NCBI GenBank assembly: GCA_937922595.1
Contig: CALAIY010000003.1
Location: 1 to 37,415 of the forward strand
Length of the DNA: 37,415 bases
Direction: 5' to 3'
Source of the DNA: an uncultured Verrucomicrobiales bacterium
Lineage (GTDB): Bacteria > Verrucomicrobiota > Verrucomicrobiia > Verrucomicrobiales > DEV007
Positions 33,500 through 37,415 of this stretch are shown in pieces. A program made the position numbers and the translations under genes. The first letter of the stretch is position 1. The number at the start of each line of letters is the position of its first letter. The notes beneath the pieces were generated by a model. The model was not told the DNA's origin, searched no databases, and worked only from the letters and a program-made list of their open reading frames with translations.

Positions 33500-34678
33500 T
33501 CACCCCACTAAACAATCAAAAGCTGCTCCAACCGCAGGATACCATTCCTCAGAAATCCGGACATTATTGCTAAGATGCTCAGGACATTTTTTAGTGTGAA
33601 GATCCATTTCACGAGTGAGGCGGTAAGCGAATTCCCAGCGCTCAGTGCAAGGATGAAGACAAGCCGCTAAAACTTGGAAGTCGGAAGCTCTGTAAAATCG
33701 GGAACAAGGATCACTTTTAGAGGCGCGAGTTTTCTGAAAATCTACGCGGACAGTGCCATCGGCAAGGGTTTTACGGAGGACGTTTTTACATTCTACGAGG
33801 AAGGGCCGACTACCCATATAAGTGACTTCAAAGTCTGGACGGCCGTCTTCTTCGAGAGAGACACAGGAATCGACTCCTTCGGTGGTCTTGAGAATTTCTT
33901 CGAGATGATGCTCCGCGACCCAGCCACGAACGGCCATCTTTAGTCGAGGAGCAGCTTCGATCATATTGAGAATCTGGTCTTCACTAATCTGGAACTCGCT
34001 GGCCAGGTCGTGGGGAGTTTCTGGAAGAAGGATTTCGGTGCTAGACTTGAGAACGGGGTCTCGTTGAGGACGGGCGATGAACTCATCGAGTTTTTCGGCG
34101 AGGAGGAACCGGTGGCCCTGGTCGAGGCCGCGGCCGGCTTGTTCGAAACGGATATAGTCGAAGAAGGCCTCACTCCGACCACCTACGACGGTCTCTACCG
34201 GTGAGTCGTCAACACTGCGGCGGGCGCGTTCCCAGCAGTGCCATCCAGTGTCGAGGATTGCTTCGACTTCGGTGCGCTTGAATTCGACGGAGATGAAAAA
34301 TTTGGTGAACTCGTGGAGAACCGGGTCGATCCCGACAAAAATACCACGCTCGGTGTCGATTCCGACCATGAGCGTAGTGTAGAGCAGGTAAGGGTCTTGC
34401 CAGATCTGATGAAGCTCGCCATCTTTGGTTCCATATTTTATTTGAAACCGATGCTCGTCGGTTGGCCGATTTTTTGTTGGCTGAGAATTAGCGAAGAAGG
34501 CATAGACGATGATACCATGCCGTTGACCTGAAGGGTCTTCGAAGGTGATTCTGAAAGGGGCTTGTTGTGGCGATGAATTTCGCAAAATTCGGCACCCACA
34601 ATTTCTTAAAGCAGTGAGGATAAAGGCAAGGAGCGGCGACTTGTGACGCTCGCTTACAGAATAGCGCTCGTAATCCAT
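33500..34678 (-). CDS. Putative type II restriction endonuclease (PD-(D/E)xK)
   Basis: Protein of 392 residues encoded directly behind the cytosine methyltransferase, with 10 bases between the genes on the same strand. The position and the motif GRPDFEVTYMGSRPFLVECK support a nuclease: Asp282 in PDF and Glu296-Cys-Lys298 form a PD-(D/E)xK catalytic core at about residues 258-300, with an upstream Glu260 that could be the first acidic residue. The N-terminal half (about 1-150, with 'RFQIKYGTKDGELHQIWQDPYLLYTTLMVGID' and 'GIFVGIDPVLHEF') is a separate alpha/beta domain, possibly for DNA recognition. I cannot place it in a named restriction enzyme family. The cleavage specificity is unknown. Codon use is less C-biased than in the sulfatase genes, consistent with horizontal acquisition of the pair. 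Confidence 0.75.
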   Translation of the reverse strand: MDYERYSVSERHKSPLLAFILTALRNCGCRILRNSSPQQAPFRITFEDPSGQRHGIIVYAFFANSQPTKNRPTDEHRFQIKYGTKDGELHQIWQDPYLLYTTLMVGIDTERGIFVGIDPVLHEFTKFFISVEFKRTEVEAILDTGWHCWERARRSVDDSPVETVVGGRSEAFFDYIRFEQAGRGLDQGHRFLLAEKLDEFIARPQRDPVLKSSTEILLPETPHDLASEFQISEDQILNMIEAAPRLKMAVRGWVAEHHLEEILKTTEGVDSCVSLEEDGRPDFEVTYMGSRPFLVECKNVLRKTLADGTVRVDFQKTRASKSDPCSRFYRASDFQVLAACLHPCTERWEFAYRLTREMDLHTKKCPEHLSNNVRISEEWYPAVGAAFDCLVG

Positions 34679-34688
34679 ATTGATCGAT

Positions 34689-35942
34689 TCAGGCTCCTAC
34701 TTTTTCTCGCATATTCACGGCTCCATAGCCCTTACCGGTACCAGGATGTGCCTCGTGCTCACCTACGAGGGAAAGATATTTTGCAGGGACAGGATTCCGC
34801 CGTCTTGGCTTAGGGAGAATTACTTTTTTCTTGGGAATCAAAGTAGCCATAGCTTGCTCAAGAGATGCTTCTCCGAAAAAACGGGCACGCATTTTCAAGC
34901 CAACAAGTTCTGCTAGCGCGGAGGGCACTGCGTTTCCAACTTGCTTCTGGGCATCAGAGCGGTTGCCCAAAACTTCATAATCGGAAGGGAAGGTCTGAAG
35001 AGCGCAGAGTTCAGCTGCCGAGAGGTGCCGGTTTTCCCAGTGAAAAGGCCCTGTAGCCGGACCAGGCTGTGCAGTGAGTGTCCAGGACGGCTTATCTTTT
35101 GCAAGCTTGAGAAGGAAATTCCAAAATCGTCGGCGCCAGCCGAAGAGCGCTCGACCACCTCCACGCTCCGTATGAAAAAGGTAGTTTTCTCCCTCGGGAA
35201 TCGAAGGTAGAAGCTCAGCCCACTTGCCAGACATAGCCAGTTTTTCCTCAGGGCTCGGCTTAAGATGACCAATGGCGTCCCAGGCATTTATTGCAGGTAA
35301 AAGCGCGAGGTCTTCAAAATCTCGCTGGGCGTCTACTGATCGTTGCCAGGAATGAGTGGGCGAAAGAGACCCGAATCTAAGACCATCTCGGTGACCGATA
35401 ACGAGCATCCTTTCCCGAATTTGAGGAACTCCATATTGAGCTGCGTTTACTCGAAGAGCCTCAACCTTATAAGATGAGCCCTGACGGTGATTGATCTCGG
35501 CGATCCGATCAAAAAGATATTCGAGACCTTCCGATTTTCCTTTAAAGGCAATCCCGGCGACGTTCTCAAGAAGAAATGCTTGGGGCAACGTGTCCTCAAG
35601 AATGCGCAAATAGGCGTCAAGAGTGCTTGCTCTGGGATCTTCAAGACGTTTTGAGTCTCCAGTCGCCCAAAATCCTGATTTCGAAAATGGCTGACAGGGC
35701 GGCCCTCCAATAAGGAGATTAGCGTCACCTTTTCCAAGTCCTGCAACTTCTAACAACTCATCAGAAGGAACTTCATGGATGTCACGATGAATTACTGGCC
35801 ATGCACGATTGTGCCTTAACGTGCGACAACACATAGCATCCATCTCTACAGCGACAGCTGTCTCAAAACCTGCCGCCTCAAATCCTAGATCCAATCCGCC
35901 AGCTCCAGTGAATAGGCTGATGAGTTTTGGGACGCGTGACAT
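34689..35942 (-). CDS. DNA (cytosine-5)-methyltransferase
   Basis: Modification enzyme of 417 residues that methylates C5 of cytosine in a specific DNA sequence. Motif I is SLFTGAGGLDLGFEAAGFE (SAM binding), motif IV GGPPCQPFSKSG with catalytic Cys83, motif VI 'FLLENV', motif VIII 'QIRERMLVIG', motif IX 'LCALQTFPSDY' and motif X 'QVGNAVPSALAELVG'. The region between VIII and IX (about 210-330) holds the target-recognition domain. The start at 35942 was chosen because motif I begins eight residues later; the open frame to 36044 adds 34 unsupported residues and would overlap the promoter proposed here. With the nuclease gene behind it, this makes a complete type II restriction-modification unit. 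The methylated sequence is unknown. Confidence 0.95.
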   Translation of the reverse strand: MSRVPKLISLFTGAGGLDLGFEAAGFETAVAVEMDAMCCRTLRHNRAWPVIHRDIHEVPSDELLEVAGLGKGDANLLIGGPPCQPFSKSGFWATGDSKRLEDPRASTLDAYLRILEDTLPQAFLLENVAGIAFKGKSEGLEYLFDRIAEINHRQGSSYKVEALRVNAAQYGVPQIRERMLVIGHRDGLRFGSLSPTHSWQRSVDAQRDFEDLALLPAINAWDAIGHLKPSPEEKLAMSGKWAELLPSIPEGENYLFHTERGGGRALFGWRRRFWNFLLKLAKDKPSWTLTAQPGPATGPFHWENRHLSAAELCALQTFPSDYEVLGNRSDAQKQVGNAVPSALAELVGLKMRARFFGEASLEQAMATLIPKKKVILPKPRRRNPVPAKYLSLVGEHEAHPGTGKGYGAVNMREKVGA

Positions 35943-35979
35943 GCTGTTCAAAGAACCAAACTGGCAGTGTATAGTCAAG

Positions 35980-36008
35980 ATTAAACTGAAGGATTTTACC
36001 GCTCGCAA
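35980..36008 (-). promoter_or_regulatory. Promoter for the methyltransferase gene
   Basis: On the minus strand TTGCGA (36003-36008) and TTTAAT (35980-35985) form a sigma-70-like -35/-10 pair (4/6 and 5/6 matches) with an ideal 17-base spacer, giving a leader of about 30 bases before the ATG at 35942. It lies in the 117-base gap shared with the divergent hydrolase gene. Confidence 0.5.
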
Positions 36009-36059
36009 TACAGAGATCATTACTGGAATAGAACCCCATACCATGTCTCGGTATCGGTG

Positions 36060-37409
36060 ATGAAGACGACCCTCAGCCTGCTCTTATTTGCCGCGACTTC
36101 CTGCCTCGCGGAGACCACTAAAATCACTTTTCCTGCGGCAGATGGCCTCGAGATCACTGCTGACCTCTCTCCTTCGGAAACGGGGAAAGCCACCATCGTT
36201 CTTTTTCACCAGGCAGGTTCCAGTCGTGGCGAATATGCCACCATCACACCGCGTCTCAATAGCATCGGATTCCATTGCATCGCCATTGACCAACGCTCGG
36301 GCGGCCGTGGGAACGCCTCCGGCGGCATTACCAATGAGACGAACCAGCGGGCTCTCGCCCAAGGCAAACCCACCAGTTTCCTCGATGCCATCCAGGATAT
36401 GGAAGCCGCCATCGCCCAGGCCAAAACGCGTTTTCCTGAAACGCCCATCATCGCCTGGGGCAGTTCCTACTCTTCCTCCCTCGTCCTCAAGCTCGCCGGC
36501 GAGCAACCGGATCTCCTAGCCGGCGCCCTCTCCTTTTCCCCCGGTGAGTATTTTTCCCCTAAAGACCTCATCGCCACCGCTGCTGCCAATATCCAGATCC
36601 CCACCTTCATCACCTCCTCTCGCAGCGAGGTAAGCCAGCGCCAATCCATCTTCGATGCCATCCCCGCAGGCAGCAGCAAAATCGAATTCACTCCCACTTC
36701 CGTCGGCCGGCACGGATCTACTGCAATCAAACCCGCAACCGCTGGCCACGAAGAATACGAAGCCGCCACAGATGCATTCCTCGCCCAATTCCTCCCAGCC
36801 ACTAACACCCCTACCACTCTTTCCCTCACTCTCACCGACGGCAAAGACATCGAACTCAACCTCTCCGGCACCACCGGCACACTCTCCACCATTTCCGTCT
36901 CCTCAGATCTGAAAAACTGGCGCACCCTAGCCACCATCCTCCTCAGCGAAGAAGCCACCGCCCTCGGCGATGGAGCCATGGCCAAAAGCGAAAGGCTTTT
37001 CTACCGCACCGCTCCCGCCACCGGGGAAAACATCGCCGCCATTACCGGCGTCACTACTAGTGGCACCCCCACCGCCTATAATTTCGCGGTTGAAATCACC
37101 AGCACCGAAACCGGCTGCGACCAATATGCAGATTGGTGGGAAGTCCTCCGCGCCGATGGCACCCTCGCCTACCGCCGCGTCCTCGGACACAGCCACGTAG
37201 ACGAGCAACCCTTCACCCGCAGCGGCTCTCCAATTCCCATCTCAGCCGACGAAGAAATCTGGGTTCGCGTCCACATGAACAACGGCGGCTACAGCTCCTC
37301 CGCATTCCACGGCTCCGCCGCAAACGGCCTCTCCCCTGCCACGCTCCCACCCACCTTCGCCCCCGCTGCCGCCATCACCGGCAATCTCCCCACCGGCTGC
37401 GCCTTTTAA
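36060..37409 (+). CDS. Secreted alpha/beta-hydrolase with two C-terminal accessory modules
   Basis: Exported protein of 449 residues. The ATG at 36060 was preferred to the GTG one codon earlier. The signal peptide ends near residue 17; Cys15 makes a lipoprotein conceivable, though the site (ATSC) is a poor lipobox. Residues ~20-248 are an alpha/beta-hydrolase: 'ATIVLFHQAGSSRGEY' (oxyanion-hole region), the nucleophile elbow GSSYS (Ser136) and likely catalytic His218 in GRHGS. Residues ~252-320 carry the 'SVSSDLKNWRTL ... ERLFYRTAP' module shared with other exported proteins here. Residues ~325-425 form a third domain with 'CDQYADWWEVL', 'YRRVLGHSHVDEQPFTRSG' and 'VRVHMNNGGYSS', a conserved block otherwise known to me only from hypothetical proteins. 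The substrate is unknown; esterase or peptidase activity is possible. Confidence 0.88.
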   Translation: MKTTLSLLLFAATSCLAETTKITFPAADGLEITADLSPSETGKATIVLFHQAGSSRGEYATITPRLNSIGFHCIAIDQRSGGRGNASGGITNETNQRALAQGKPTSFLDAIQDMEAAIAQAKTRFPETPIIAWGSSYSSSLVLKLAGEQPDLLAGALSFSPGEYFSPKDLIATAAANIQIPTFITSSRSEVSQRQSIFDAIPAGSSKIEFTPTSVGRHGSTAIKPATAGHEEYEAATDAFLAQFLPATNTPTTLSLTLTDGKDIELNLSGTTGTLSTISVSSDLKNWRTLATILLSEEATALGDGAMAKSERLFYRTAPATGENIAAITGVTTSGTPTAYNFAVEITSTETGCDQYADWWEVLRADGTLAYRRVLGHSHVDEQPFTRSGSPIPISADEEIWVRVHMNNGGYSSSAFHGSAANGLSPATLPPTFAPAAAITGNLPTGCAF

Positions 37410-37415
37410 ATGACT

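Noticed and set aside
1-37415. CRISPR arrays, tRNA/rRNA genes, insertion sequences or prophage genes
   Set aside because: No regularly spaced repeats, cloverleaf-like segments, transposase motifs or phage structural genes were seen on either strand.

Overview
The window most likely comes from a member of the Verrucomicrobiota, probably a marine or particle-associated polysaccharide degrader. This is inferred from family content: an ECF sigma factor paired with a FecR/LamG anti-sigma factor, a PEP-CTERM protein, a planctomycete-type cytochrome (PSCyt1/DUF1549/DUF1553) protein with its DUF1501 partner, three type I sulfatases, a CotH-kinase surface protein, and 'DPDGD..N..EFALG' linkers. The DNA is moderately GC-rich. 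Positions ~5.9-11.8 kb have extremely C-ending codons, which create long false ORFs on the other strand. The outer regions (fic/AbrB at the left, restriction-modification at the right) are less biased.

Layout. (1) 1-1.9 kb, minus strand: a Fic-family AMPylase-like gene cut by the window edge, an AbrB/MazE-type regulator, and the remnant of a GNAT acetyltransferase. (2) 1.9-3.8 kb, minus: a secreted protein of four beta-sandwich-like repeats. (3) 4.1-5.8 kb, plus: a soluble PAS/histidine kinase/receiver hybrid. (4) 5.9-9.9 kb, plus: a polytopic membrane protein of unknown function, an ABC-2 ATPase, its permease, and a TPR-like protein, tightly packed as one transcription unit. (5) 10.0-11.8 kb, plus: a calcineurin-like phosphoesterase and a family 9 (heptosyltransferase-like) glycosyltransferase. 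(6) 11.8-21.1 kb, plus: ECF sigma factor, membrane FecR/LamG anti-sigma factor, then three large secreted proteins (LamG, CotH kinase, PEP-CTERM).

(7) 21.2-23.6 kb, minus: a sulfatase whose N-terminal domain is a paralogue of the neighbouring PEP-CTERM protein. The two genes converge on one strong bidirectional terminator. (8) 23.7-32.6 kb, plus: GH16 glycoside hydrolase, PSCyt1/DUF1549/DUF1553 protein, sulfatase, Tat-exported DUF1501 protein and another sulfatase, partly joined by 4-base ATGA overlaps. This reads as a locus for a sulfated galactan-like polysaccharide, with the upstream sigma/anti-sigma pair as a candidate regulator. (9) 32.7-36.0 kb: an SMC/ABC-like AAA ATPase (plus), converging on a type II restriction-modification pair (minus: C5-cytosine methyltransferase, then a PD-(D/E)xK nuclease). 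(10) 36.1-37.4 kb, plus: a secreted alpha/beta-hydrolase fused to two accessory modules.

Best candidates for something undescribed: the sulfatase/PEP-CTERM domain sharing, a small C-terminal 'S.dL..W ... R.F.R' module recurring in five otherwise unrelated exported proteins, the unfamiliar restriction nuclease, and frame-disrupting simple repeats in the heptosyltransferase-like and histidine kinase genes. No tRNA, rRNA, CRISPR array or insertion sequence was seen.
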